Assembly: GCF_018070075.1 (NCBI RefSeq)
Contig: NZ_JAGPXE010000011.1
Span: 212,502-276,501 of the forward strand
Direction of reading: 5' to 3'
Length of the DNA: 64,000 nt
DNA from: Saccharopolyspora endophytica
Lineage (GTDB): Bacteria; Actinomycetota; Actinomycetes; Mycobacteriales; Pseudonocardiaceae
Positions 48,276 to 57,114 of the stretch are shown one piece after another. A model generated the notes under the pieces. That model made no database searches. It was not told the origin of the DNA and worked only from the letters and a program-made list of their open reading frames with translations. Within the stretch, counting starts at the first letter, position 1. Each line of letters starts with the position of its first letter. A program made the translations under genes and the position numbers.

Positions 48276-49271
48276 TCAGCTCCCGGGTTTGACGTCTTGA
48301 GAACGGCGGGCGTAGAGGCTGGTCGCGGTGACTGTCGCGAGGACGAGCACGATGACCACCAGCGAGATCGGCGTGGGGATCTCCGGAACTGCGGGCCACA
48401 CCCCGTGCGCCCAGTGCAGCACCAGCTTGAGACCGATGAAGCCGAGGATGATCGCCAAGCCGTGGTTGAGGTGGGTGAGCTTGGCCAGCGCGGTGTGCAG
48501 GACGAAGTACAGGGCGCGCAGCCCGAGCAGAGCGAAGGCGTTGGTGGCGAACACCAGGTACGGGTCCTCGGTGATGCCGTAGACGGCCGGCACCGAGTCC
48601 ACGGCGAACACCACATCGGTGGCAAACACCGCCACCACCACGACGGCGAACGGCGTCAACGCCCGCTGTCCCGCCTCGCGCACCGTGATCCGTGGCCCGC
48701 GGTAGTCGTCGGTGACAGGCATCAGCCGTCGCAGGAAGCGCACCGACCTCAGCTGCGAGACGTCGCGGTCGAACGCGGTCCCGGCCAGGGCCTCGCGCAG
48801 GATCTTGACCGCCGTGACGAACAGGATCGCGCCGAACAGCAGGAAGGCCCAGGTGCCCGCCTGCAGCAGAGCAGCACCCAAGGCGATGAAGATCCCACGC
48901 AACACCAGTGCCCCGACGATGCCGTACAACAGCACGCGCTGCTGCAGGGCAGGTGGGACGGCGAACCCGGCCAACAGCATCATGAAGACGAACAAGTTGT
49001 CGACCGACAAGGATTTCTCGACCACGTACCCGGTGAAGAACTCCAGAGCCGGAGTCCCGCCGTACCAGGCCCACAGCACCAGAGTGAACAGCAGAGGTAG
49101 GACGACGTAGAACACCGACCAGCCGAGAGCCTCTCGGAGTCGGACCTCATGGGGTTTGCGGGTGATGGCGAAATCAAGGGCGAGCAGCCCCAAGAGGACG
49201 GCGATGCTGATCGCCCACATCCAGGCAGAACCCACGGACGGATCAGCAGACGCGATCACATGACTGGGCAT
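48276..49271 (-). CDS. TerC/Alx family integral membrane protein
   Basis: A 331-residue protein with about eight transmembrane helices and the TerC motifs SLSVDNLFVFMML and FATDVVFAVDSVPA, with the paired acidic residues proposed to carry metal ions. Relatives (Alx, MeeF, MeeY) export manganese. ATG 49271 has GGGAG 5 nt upstream. That ribosome site is caught in a hairpin that can be opened by an upstream structured RNA, so a manganese-responsive switch is likely. A tiny membrane gene follows with a 2-nt gap. Confidence 0.9.
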   Translation of the reverse strand: MPSHVIASADPSVGSAWMWAISIAVLLGLLALDFAITRKPHEVRLREALGWSVFYVVLPLLFTLVLWAWYGGTPALEFFTGYVVEKSLSVDNLFVFMMLLAGFAVPPALQQRVLLYGIVGALVLRGIFIALGAALLQAGTWAFLLFGAILFVTAVKILREALAGTAFDRDVSQLRSVRFLRRLMPVTDDYRGPRITVREAGQRALTPFAVVVVAVFATDVVFAVDSVPAVYGITEDPYLVFATNAFALLGLRALYFVLHTALAKLTHLNHGLAIILGFIGLKLVLHWAHGVWPAVPEIPTPISLVVIVLVLATVTATSLYARRSQDVKPGS

Positions 49272-49278
49272 GACAACT

Positions 49279-49405
49279 CCCGAACAGCGCGTGGCGGTTC
49301 GGGGTCTCCTTCGCCCTGCTGTCCGAGCGGCCTGCCGGGGACATCGAAGATGCCCGTGCTGACCAGCAGTACCCGCGGAAGTACTCCCCCCTCGCCAGTA
49401 TTGCC
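49279..49405 (-). ncRNA. Putative Mn2+-type (yybP-ykoY-like) riboswitch in the TerC leader
   Basis: On the minus strand the leader has GAGGGGGGAGUAC (from about 49393), then CUGGUCAGCACGGGC, a CAUC-UUC-GAUG hairpin, and GGCGAAGGAGACCCCG. GGGGAGUA at the start and GAGACC at the end, able to pair as a closing stem, resemble the yybP-ykoY manganese aptamer. The expression part is clear: CCCGAAC (49303-49297) pairs with GUUCGGG (49285-49279), which contains the GGGAG ribosome site. The CCCC needed for the aptamer stem overlaps this anti-ribosome-site arm, so the two folds exclude each other. The class is inferred from memory of the motif. Confidence 0.6.
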
Positions 49406-49567
49406 CCTGAACGACGAGCTGTAAAAAGGATCAGCCCGGTAACCGGGGACCACTCTGAACCACGTGGTCGATCCGCACCGCTCAGGCTCCTCAGTCAGAC
49501 GCCTTCACGCTTGGAAGCCGTCGCCTCCAACGCGGGGAGGCCACGGCACGAGCCCGTGTAGCAGGTG

Positions 49568-50860
49568 TTACTCGAACAATTCGATGATCTCGTTGACTGC
49601 GACACCGACGAACAGCAGCAGGCAGAGCCCGAGCAGGCCGTTCGACAACCACCGGGACCGGTGCGCTGCCGGCATCATCGTCTTCGAGTTCAGCAGCACC
49701 AGCAGTGTGCCCGCCAGGAACGGCATGAAGAAGGCCCCCAGCACCCCGTAGACGACGGTCAGCTGGAACGGCTTGCCCAGCAGCAGCAACAACATCGGCG
49801 GGAAGGTCACCCACAGCAGGTAGACCCGGTAGGGCGTGCTGTGCATCCCGGCCTTGTGGTCGTAGTCCTCCGAGGTCTCCGGCGGAGCGTCCTTCGGCAA
49901 CCGCCAGGTGCGCCACCAGTCGGCGAACAGCAGGCTCACGCCGTTCCACACCCCGATGATCGAGCTGAAGGCGACCGCGAAGAACCCGACCAGGAAGGGG
50001 ATGCGCGCCCACTGCCCATAATCCGCGGCCAACGTCTCGCCGAGCGTCAAAAGACCTTTGTCGCCTTCGGTCAGGTCGTGACCGAGCAGGATTTCCGCAC
50101 CGACCACCAGCATCGCCACCACGAAGATGCCGGTGGTGAGGTACCCGACCGCGTTGTCGGTCCGCATGAACGGGATCCAACGCGGCGCGCGCCAACCCTT
50201 CGCGAAGGTCCAGTACCCGTAGGCGGCCATCGTGATGGTGCCCCCGACGCCACCCATCAGACCCAACGCGTAGGCCACGGAGCCTTCCGGCAGCCTCGGC
50301 ACCAGGCCCGCACCGAGTTCCACCAGGTTCGGGCCGACCAGGATCGCGGTGCCCACCACGGTCACGAACATGACGCCGACCAGCACCGTCATGAGCTTTT
50401 CCAACACCGCGTAGCGGCCGAACCAGACCAGCACCAGACCCGCCAAGCCGCAGAGGACCGCCCAGCCGCTGACCGGCAGCACCGGGAACAGCGCGTTCAG
50501 CGGCAGCGCTGAAGCCGACATCGCGGTGGCCCCGTAGACGAAGCCCCACACCACGGCGTAGATGCCGAAGTAGGTGACCGCCCAGCGCCCGAGCGTCCGC
50601 CAGCCCGCGAGCATCGTGCGATGGGACGCCAGGTGCCAACGGCCGACCGCCTCCCCGAGCGCCAGCTTGAACACGGTGCCCAGGATCACCGCCCAGAACA
50701 GCGCATACCCGTAGCGAGAACCCGCGACCAGGGTTGCCACCAGGTCACCAGCCCCCACTCCGGTGGCCGCGGCCATGATGCCCGGTCCGACTTGCTTGAA
50801 CCTGGCGCCCCACGTCGGCCTGGGCTCGCCGACGCCTGAGGAGTCCGCGTCAGAAGTCAT
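49568..50860 (-). CDS. Nramp-related membrane transporter lacking the canonical metal motifs
   Basis: A 430-residue, 11-helix transporter of the Nramp fold (GPGIMAAATG near residue 25, many conserved Gly in helices 1 and 6). In true Mn/Fe Nramp proteins helix 1 has DPGN and helix 6 has MPH. Here the positions read GVGAGD and TMAAYG, so the usual metal ligands are missing. It may belong to the Nramp-related group that moves other ions or substrates. ATG 50860 is the best start, with no clear ribosome site. It lies upstream of the TerC gene on the same strand, separated by the 296-bp leader. Confidence 0.85.
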   Translation of the reverse strand: MTSDADSSGVGEPRPTWGARFKQVGPGIMAAATGVGAGDLVATLVAGSRYGYALFWAVILGTVFKLALGEAVGRWHLASHRTMLAGWRTLGRWAVTYFGIYAVVWGFVYGATAMSASALPLNALFPVLPVSGWAVLCGLAGLVLVWFGRYAVLEKLMTVLVGVMFVTVVGTAILVGPNLVELGAGLVPRLPEGSVAYALGLMGGVGGTITMAAYGYWTFAKGWRAPRWIPFMRTDNAVGYLTTGIFVVAMLVVGAEILLGHDLTEGDKGLLTLGETLAADYGQWARIPFLVGFFAVAFSSIIGVWNGVSLLFADWWRTWRLPKDAPPETSEDYDHKAGMHSTPYRVYLLWVTFPPMLLLLLGKPFQLTVVYGVLGAFFMPFLAGTLLVLLNSKTMMPAAHRSRWLSNGLLGLCLLLFVGVAVNEIIELFE

Positions 50861-51130
50861 ACCGAGCAACGTAACCCGACATGGCGGACATCAACATCGA
50901 GCTCGACCGAACTGAAACCTCGAAGAAACGACCATCCGGTCGCCGTGACCAACCGTGATCGCCGGGGACCTCCAGGAACTGCTGCGGGAGCGGATCCCCG
51001 CGGTCGGAGCCCACGGGGAAGCGCGCCTGGAGGGCGAGTACCACCGCGTGGGGTCGGTCCTGGCCGCGGCCCGGCGAGCGGCCACCGACCTGAGCACCCG
51101 GCGATCTGCCCATGATCGCCGGCGATCGGG

Positions 51131-51568
51131 TCAGCGCTGAGCGTTCACCGCTGGACCGGCGTGGAAGGTGAACCGGGCCGTGCCGACCCAGATCTCGTCA
51201 CCCTCGGAGAGTTCCACGCACTCCACCGGGCGCCTGTTGACGAAGGTGCCGTTGAGCGAACCACCGTCGACCAGGACGCAACGGCCGTTCCGCACCTCCA
51301 ACTCGGCGTGATACCGGGACGCCGTCACATCATCGACCACGATGTCGCAATCGCGGTGCCGCCCGATCACGGTCACGGGCAGCGAGAGCACGATCTCAAC
51401 ACCCTTGTCGGGTCCACGGCTGACGACCAGCCGCATGCCCTCCCCCGCCGGACGCGGCGAGGGGATCAGCGCCGTCAAGGGTGCGGTGGCGGAAGGCCCG
51501 CGCCCGGTCACCGCGTTCTGCAACGTGGCCTCGCCGGACAGCCCGGCGATCTCTGCGCTCTGCCCCAT
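51131..51568 (-). CDS. FHA-domain protein
   Basis: A 145-residue soluble protein. A disordered Pro/Ala-rich N-terminus (1-45) precedes one forkhead-associated domain with the phosphothreonine-binding set: IGRHRDCDIVV, SRYHAEL and GSLNGTFVN. Such proteins read Ser/Thr kinase signals. ATG 51568 has AGGAG 7 nt upstream. No kinase gene is adjacent. In the 270 bp between its stop and the Nramp gene I see a short plus-strand open frame without a ribosome site, not called. Confidence 0.88.
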   Translation of the reverse strand: MGQSAEIAGLSGEATLQNAVTGRGPSATAPLTALIPSPRPAGEGMRLVVSRGPDKGVEIVLSLPVTVIGRHRDCDIVVDDVTASRYHAELEVRNGRCVLVDGGSLNGTFVNRRPVECVELSEGDEIWVGTARFTFHAGPAVNAQR

Positions 51569-51761
51569 CAGCGTTCTCCTCGCTGTGCTGCTGCGGTGCG
51601 GAAGCGGTCCTCACACCGAGGACCAGCACAAGCATGCAGTCCACAGCCCCCCACCGACCGGGCCTTTCGACCCTTCTCCTCCCCGCTCTCCGCAAGTAGC
51701 CTCCGCCCGTCCACTCGAAGGAAAGCCTCCGAAGGCACGGGGGCTCTCACCTCAGAACGTT

Positions 51762-52370
51762 TCAGGCGTGACTGAAAGCATCGGTGATCGTCCGGCGGTT
51801 CTTGTGCCGGCGCTCGTAATGGACCAGGTCCGTCCGCTCCTCAGCGGGCAACTCCCGCGCTTTCGGAAGGATCTCGTCCAACGTCATCTCGTCGTAGCCC
51901 GGCCAGGGTTGCTCCTCGCACAGCTTGTCGATGCGCCCGATGACCGTCACCCGGTCCTGGTTGCGCGTTTCGTAGCCGCGGACCTTTCGCAGTTCGAACT
52001 GGGTCAATCCCGGCAACTTGTGAACGACCCCGTCCGCCGTGAGTGTGTCGTAGTGCGCAATCGGAAGGTCTGCCTCACCGATGAAAGCCCCCACGACCGC
52101 CCCCTCAGCCTCGGCGGCCCCGGGGACCCGGCGCGCGGCTTGGTCCAGCTCGCGGGCTCCCACTTCGAGCTCCTGCTGAGCCCCGCCCATGACGGCCTTC
52201 CCGCGTTCCGCGAGGGCCTCGTAAGCGCCGCCGAGCCGATACACCACCTGATCGCGTTCCCGCCACGCATGACCAACCCAGCCGGGCGCATCACGCAGCA
52301 CCCCCACCATCCACGCAGTCGCGCCAACCGTTGCATACAGCGACCGTTGAGTCTCCTGAATCAGGTCCAC
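51762..52370 (-). CDS. Conserved actinobacterial protein, helix-rich
   Basis: About 202 residues. The N-terminal part (DLIQETQRSLYATVGATAW) is predicted helical. The C-terminal part carries the repeated pattern seen in many actinobacterial proteins: YDTLTADGVVHKLPGLTQ, ELRKVRGYE, PWPGYDEM and HKNRRTI. This domain looks like a small helical fold related to DNA-binding SAP-like units, but the function is unknown. GTG 52370 has AGGGG close upstream; the open frame extends to 52529 without a better start. Confidence 0.65.
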   Translation of the reverse strand: MDLIQETQRSLYATVGATAWMVGVLRDAPGWVGHAWRERDQVVYRLGGAYEALAERGKAVMGGAQQELEVGARELDQAARRVPGAAEAEGAVVGAFIGEADLPIAHYDTLTADGVVHKLPGLTQFELRKVRGYETRNQDRVTVIGRIDKLCEEQPWPGYDEMTLDEILPKARELPAEERTDLVHYERRHKNRRTITDAFSHA

Positions 52371-52852
52371 CGCGCCCCTCGCATTCTCGTCACGCACACG
52401 CCGGTGCAGAGCTTCGTACGACCACTGGGTTCCCAGCCGACAACGGCGAATGCCCGGCTGCGAGCCCGCGTCACCACTTCGCGCTATACGGTTCACGCCA
52501 TCGCGGACTGTTCTGTGCCGCTCGCCCACATCCGGCCGGTCGCCGCGCCCTCACCGAGCATCGGATCCCAGCCCGATCTTGGAATGCAGCGCTCTTATCC
52601 GGAAGTAGTTCCACCCAGATGAGGAAATACCTGCATCGTTAACCAATACCCACTCGACGGAGTGGGCGGTCTACACGCTCGGTAGCCATTGCGGCCGAGA
52701 TGACACCGGAGCAGTAGTCCTCGGAGCGTCGATGATCTGATGATCGAGACCTCTTCGAGTTTTTGTCGCATTCGCGAAGTATCGCGTGTTGCCCGCCGGC
52801 AGTACTGTCTTGTCCGACACCAGCCCCAGCCCCAGTGCGTTGGGAGTCGACG
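52371..52852. other. Intergenic region before the acyl-CoA dehydrogenase gene
   Basis: The 482 bp between two divergent genes are AT-richer than the surroundings in the right half. I see a perfect hairpin CCCACTC-gacg-GAGTGGG at 52649-52666 and a GGGAG ribosome site for the dehydrogenase. I see no reliable coding region. Confidence 0.5.
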
Positions 52853-54775
52853 ATGACCAAGGTGGAAGACGTTCACGAGGACGAGATGCGGGTCAACGCC
52901 GAGCAGGCTCGGCAAGTCGCTGAACAGGCCCGCGAATCCCGTTGGGACCGCGAGAGTTTCGGAAAGGAGCTGTTCCTCGGAAGGCTGCGAATCGACCTGA
53001 TCGACCCGCTTCCCGCGGGTGAGATCTCGGTCGAGGGAGAGGCGTTCCTCGAACGGCTGCGCGTGTTCTGCGAGACGAAGGTCGACGGACAGAAGATCGA
53101 GCGCGACGCGTGGATTCCGGACGAGGTGATCAACGGGCTGAAGGACCTCGGCGCCTTCGGCATCAAGATCCCCCGCGCCTACGGCGGTCTCGGCCTGCCC
53201 GCGGTGTACTACCACCGCGCGCTGATGCTGGTCGGCACGGCCAATCCTTCGATCGGCGCCCTGCTCTCGGCACATCAGTCCATCGGCGTGCCGCAGCCGG
53301 TCAAGATGTTCGGGACCGAGCAGCAGAAGCAGGAATTCCTGCCGCGCTGCGTTCGCGAGATCACCGCGTTCCTGCTCACCGAACCCGACGTCGGCAGCGA
53401 CCCGGCGCGGCTGGCCACCAGGGCGGTCCCGAACTCGGACGGCAGCAGTTACACGCTCAACGGCGTCAAGCTCTGGACGACCAACGGCGTGCTGGCAGAC
53501 CTGCTCGTGGTGATGGCGCGAGTACCCGAGTCGGAGGGACATCGGGGTGGTATCACGGCGTTCGTCGTCGAGGCGGACGCCGAGGGCATCACCGTCGAGA
53601 ACCGGAACACCTTCCTCGGCCTGCGCGGCATCGAGAACGGCGTGACCCGGCTGCACGACGTGGTCGTACCCGCCACCAACCGGATCGGCCGCGAGGGCGA
53701 TGGACTCAAGATCGCCCTCAAGACGCTCAACACCGGACGGCTTTCGTTGCCCGCGCTGTGCACGGCGGCATCGAAGTGGTCCCTGCGCATCGCACGCGAG
53801 TGGTCCTCCCAACGCGTCCAATGGGGTCGGCCGATCGGTGAGCACGAGGCCATCGCCGGCAAGATCTCGTTCATCGCCGCCACGACGTTCGCCTTGGAGG
53901 CCGTGCTCGACGTGTCCGGTCGACTGGCCGACGCCGACCGGCACGACATCCGCATCGAAGCCGCACTGGCCAAGCTCTTCAGCACCGAACTGTCCTGGCA
54001 GGTCGTTGATGAGCTCGTGCAGATCCGCGGTGGCCGCGGCTACGAAACAGCGGAGTCGCTGGCCGCACGCGGCGAACGCGGAGTGCCCGCCGAGCAGATG
54101 CTCCGGGACATGCGGATCAACCGGATCTTCGAGGGATCCAGCGAGATCATGCGGTTGCTGATCGCCCGCGAGGCGGTCGACGCGCACCTGTCGGTGGCCG
54201 GAGACATCATCGATCCCAAGGCCGACCTGCAGCACAAGGCGCGCGCCGCGGCCCGCGCAGGTGCCTTCTACGCACGGTGGCTACCAAGCCTGCTGACCGG
54301 CAAGGGCCAGGTGCCGTCCGGCTTCGGTGAACACGGGCCGCTCGCCGAACACCTGCGCTTCGTCGAACGCGCGAGCCGGCGCCTCGCCCGGCAGATCTTC
54401 TACGGGATGTCGCGCTGGCAGGGCCGACTGGAGCACCGCCAGTTGTTCCTCGGCCGCATCGTCGACATCGGTGCCGAGCTGTACGCGATGAGCGCCAGCT
54501 GCGTCTACGCCCGTTCGGACGCCCAGGACGACTCAGCGATCGAGCTGGCCGACGCCTTCTGCAACCAGTCCCGACGGCGCGTCGAGCACCTGTTCGGGCG
54601 CCTCTGGCGCAACACCGACGCCGACGACCGGGTGCTCGCCCGCCAGGTGCTCGAAAACCGGCACCAATGGCTGGAGGAGGGCGTTCTCGACGCGTCCATC
54701 GACGGCCCGTGGATCGCCGAGGCGCAACCCGGACCATCACAGCGCCAGAACCACCGACGCATCGTCAGCGGCTAG
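52853..54775 (+). CDS. Long acyl-CoA dehydrogenase with C-terminal extension
   Basis: A 640-residue flavoprotein. Residues 45-470 hold the acyl-CoA dehydrogenase core, with FLLTEPDVGSDP (substrate and FAD contacts), LWTTNG, and the signature QIRGGRGYETAESLAARGERG close to RIFEGSSEIMRLLI. The extra 170 C-terminal residues (helical) resemble the membrane- or dimer-associated extension of VLCAD/ACAD9 and mycobacterial FadE relatives. It probably oxidises long-chain acyl-CoA. ATG 52853 has GGGAG 7 nt upstream. It stands alone and is convergent with the GGDEF gene; the 82-bp gap between them carries a short GC hairpin (GGCGG/CCGCC). Confidence 0.9.
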   Translation: MTKVEDVHEDEMRVNAEQARQVAEQARESRWDRESFGKELFLGRLRIDLIDPLPAGEISVEGEAFLERLRVFCETKVDGQKIERDAWIPDEVINGLKDLGAFGIKIPRAYGGLGLPAVYYHRALMLVGTANPSIGALLSAHQSIGVPQPVKMFGTEQQKQEFLPRCVREITAFLLTEPDVGSDPARLATRAVPNSDGSSYTLNGVKLWTTNGVLADLLVVMARVPESEGHRGGITAFVVEADAEGITVENRNTFLGLRGIENGVTRLHDVVVPATNRIGREGDGLKIALKTLNTGRLSLPALCTAASKWSLRIAREWSSQRVQWGRPIGEHEAIAGKISFIAATTFALEAVLDVSGRLADADRHDIRIEAALAKLFSTELSWQVVDELVQIRGGRGYETAESLAARGERGVPAEQMLRDMRINRIFEGSSEIMRLLIAREAVDAHLSVAGDIIDPKADLQHKARAAARAGAFYARWLPSLLTGKGQVPSGFGEHGPLAEHLRFVERASRRLARQIFYGMSRWQGRLEHRQLFLGRIVDIGAELYAMSASCVYARSDAQDDSAIELADAFCNQSRRRVEHLFGRLWRNTDADDRVLARQVLENRHQWLEEGVLDASIDGPWIAEAQPGPSQRQNHRRIVSG

Positions 54776-54857
54776 CCCGCCGTGCCGCACCAAAGCGCAG
54801 GACTGCGGGCGGTTTCGGCCGCCGAGAAACGGGGCCCGGAATCGCGCCAACGGGGTT

Positions 54858-56102
54858 TCAGCCGCGGTGGCGGTGCTTGACGCGGTACATGTCCTGATCG
54901 GCCCTGCCGATCAAGAAATGTCCCGGGGTCTTGGGATTCTGCGTCGTGGAAAGCCCAACGCTCGCGCACATGCTCAGCGACCGCCCGCACACGACCGCGT
55001 CGCTGACGAGCCGCTGGACCACGCGGTCACGCAACGCGTCGGCCTCGGCGAAGTCCGGCACCCGCGCGACGACGACGAATTCATCACCTCCGAAGCGTGC
55101 AACGGTGTCCGTCCCCCGCACCGCGCTGATCAACTCCTGCGCGACGGCGATGAGCAATTGGTCGCCCACCGGATGCCCGTACCGGTCGTTGACCGGTTTG
55201 AACCGATCCAGGTCGATCATCAGCACAGCCAGCACGCCTCCCCGTTCCCCGAGCTCGGCCAGCTCATGTTCGAGGCGGTCGATCAACAGAGCGCGATTGG
55301 CCAGACCGGTCAGCGGATCGTGCAGGGCCATCCTGGTGAGCCGGTCCAGACGTTCCTCGCTCAGCCTCGCTCCCCCGCCCAGCGACTCGTACTGGCCCAC
55401 CAAGTACACGGGCTGGTCATCGGCTCCGGGCACCACGCTCAGGCGGGTCAAGAGCCAGAACTGATCCCCGTCACGATGGCGGAACCGCACCTCCAAGGTC
55501 GCCGAAGTTTCCCGGCCCTCGCGAAGTGCGGTCAGTGCGGAACGGTGCTGAGACTGGTCCTCGGCATCATCGACCAGCCCGGTGCACGGACTGCCGACCA
55601 GCTCTTCCCGGTCGTAGCCGACGAGCTCGCACAACTTCTCGTTGACCTCGGTCCATCTCCCGTCCAGATCCAACAGCGCCATTCCGATCGGCGCGTTGCT
55701 CACCGTCTGACGCCACAGCAGCAGCAGTTCCCGGTACCTGGTGATGTCGTGGAACTGGCACACGACCAGCGCGGGTGCACCCTCGTCGTCCCTGATCAAG
55801 GAGGTCTGCACCAGAACCCAGAGGACGCTGCCATCGGAGTGCAGCAAACGGACCTCGACCGGAAAGCTGTCGAACTCGCCGGCGAGGAGTCGGTCGACGT
55901 TCTGCCGCCCCACCGGTTCGTCATCGGGATGGATCACATCGACCGGATCCCGCTTGATCAACTCGTCTCGGTCATAACCGAGCATGCGGCACATAGCGGG
56001 ATTCACGTCGACATGACGTGCCTGGAGATCGAGCACAGCGATGGGCCCCACGACCTGCCGCCAGATCGCATCGAACGGAAGCGGGGACGCGTCATCACCC
56101 AT
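54858..56102 (-). CDS. PAS-PAS-GGDEF diguanylate cyclase
   Basis: A 414-residue signalling protein without membrane segments. The first PAS domain is at about 10-120 (VNPAMCRMLGYDRDEL), the second at about 130-250 (VNEKLCELVGYDREEL), and the GGDEF domain at about 265-414. The catalytic motif is intact, RFGGDEF, and an RxxD inhibitory site (RGTD) lies five residues before it, so c-di-GMP synthesis with product feedback is expected. No EAL domain is attached. ATG 56102. The decayed hydrolase lies directly upstream. Confidence 0.92.
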   Translation of the reverse strand: MGDDASPLPFDAIWRQVVGPIAVLDLQARHVDVNPAMCRMLGYDRDELIKRDPVDVIHPDDEPVGRQNVDRLLAGEFDSFPVEVRLLHSDGSVLWVLVQTSLIRDDEGAPALVVCQFHDITRYRELLLLWRQTVSNAPIGMALLDLDGRWTEVNEKLCELVGYDREELVGSPCTGLVDDAEDQSQHRSALTALREGRETSATLEVRFRHRDGDQFWLLTRLSVVPGADDQPVYLVGQYESLGGGARLSEERLDRLTRMALHDPLTGLANRALLIDRLEHELAELGERGGVLAVLMIDLDRFKPVNDRYGHPVGDQLLIAVAQELISAVRGTDTVARFGGDEFVVVARVPDFAEADALRDRVVQRLVSDAVVCGRSLSMCASVGLSTTQNPKTPGHFLIGRADQDMYRVKHRHRG

Positions 56103-56392
56103 TCAGCAGACCATACGCCGCAGCCAGGCCACCTCGACAACGCTGGCGCCCGAGCGAGCGACGCAGGCGAGCTTCGGGCCGGGTTGCAGCGGGTGATCTC
56201 GCACCGTGCTATCCCCGTAACCGCGCAGGTCGGGCGTGATCACCCGGTACCCCGCCGCCACAAGAGCGTCGGTCTGCGGAGCCCACAGCGTGCGATTGAA
56301 CGGGTGACCGTGGATCAACACCACGGGAGTCGCCCTCCAGGACCAACATCATCGAACGCGAGCGTCGCACCGCCCACCGCGAACCGGCTCAC
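56103..56392 (-). pseudogene. Truncated alpha/beta hydrolase
   Basis: GTG 56392, with GGAGG upstream, begins a normal hydrolase N-terminus (SRFAVGGATLAFDDVG). A frameshift near 56335 moves the frame to TPVVLIHGHPFNRTLW, followed by GYRVITPDLRGYGDS. After that the sequence changes to an unrelated tail and stops at 56103, before the nucleophile elbow. The catalytic Ser, Asp and His are all missing. It is divergent from the MarR gene; such pairs often have the hydrolase as target of the regulator. Confidence 0.75.
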
Positions 56393-56437
56393 CGGGCCTC
56401 CCGTTGATCGTCCGTTCCTGCCGCAGACTACGCCTTT

Positions 56438-56459
56438 TATCTGCTTGTGCAAGCAGATA
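56438..56459. promoter_or_regulatory. Perfect palindrome, probable MarR operator
   Basis: Arms TATCTGCTTG and CAAGCAGATA (10 bp each, exact) surround a central TG. It lies 5 nt before the MarR ATG and between that gene and the divergent hydrolase remnant. Size and symmetry match MarR-family operators, and autorepression is the usual arrangement. Confidence 0.7.
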
Positions 56460-56464
56460 TTGTC

Positions 56465-56977
56465 ATGGGCGTGGCCGCTTCAGAACAAGGCAACGAGGAC
56501 GCACGGCTCGCCGCCGATGACATGCAGGACGAACGATGGTGCATGGCGGTACGGCTTCTGGGCCTCGTTGAGAAGGAACTGGACGAGGCTTTGCAGCACG
56601 GGCATGGGCTGCCGTTGTCGGACTACCGCGCCTTGTGCGCGCTCAGCAGGTCCGACAGCGACCCTCTGCGGATGGGTGAGCTAGCGGAGCGCATCGGCCT
56701 CAAGGACAGCAGCGTCACGCGCCTGGTCGGCCGGCTGGAAACACGGGGGCTGGCACAACGAACCGCCGCGGTCGACGACGGCCGCGCGGTCGCCGCGAGC
56801 ATCACGCCAGCCGGGCGGCGGCGGTACGAGGAGGCCGCGCAGACCTACCGGGTCGCGCTCGGCGACGCGCTGGCTGGGGCCCGGACGAACTTCTACCTCG
56901 CCGATCTCGCCGCCTGGGTCCTCACCGGCGAATCTGCGCTCGGCCACTCCTCGGTGCTCGACACGCCCAAGGGATGA
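56465..56977 (+). CDS. MarR-family transcriptional regulator
   Basis: A 170-residue winged-helix regulator. The recognition part reads MGELAERIGLKDSSVTRLV, and the wing RLETRGLAQR with DDGRAVAASIT. The N-terminal helix (WCMAVRLLGLVEKELDEAL) should dimerise. ATG 56465 is preferred; a GTG at 56447 would start inside the palindrome described here. Neither has a good ribosome site. The natural target, the divergent hydrolase gene, is broken, so the regulator may now control only itself. Confidence 0.87.
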   Translation: MGVAASEQGNEDARLAADDMQDERWCMAVRLLGLVEKELDEALQHGHGLPLSDYRALCALSRSDSDPLRMGELAERIGLKDSSVTRLVGRLETRGLAQRTAAVDDGRAVAASITPAGRRRYEEAAQTYRVALGDALAGARTNFYLADLAAWVLTGESALGHSSVLDTPKG

Positions 56978-57114
56978 CCACGCCCGCAGGCACGTGTCTG
57001 GCCGAGCTCGGTCACCGTCAGCGCCGTTGCCCTGGTGACACTCGGCTCGAACGGGCGGAGAGCCCACCCCGCATCGCCTGACCTCATTCGAACGTGATGG
57101 AGAGGAAAGTGCCC

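Noticed and set aside
50955..51140. 61-residue plus-strand open frame between the Nramp and FHA genes
   Set aside because: The translation is helix-like and GC-rich at third positions, but there is no ribosome site and it overlaps the FHA gene end; possibly debris, not supported as a gene.
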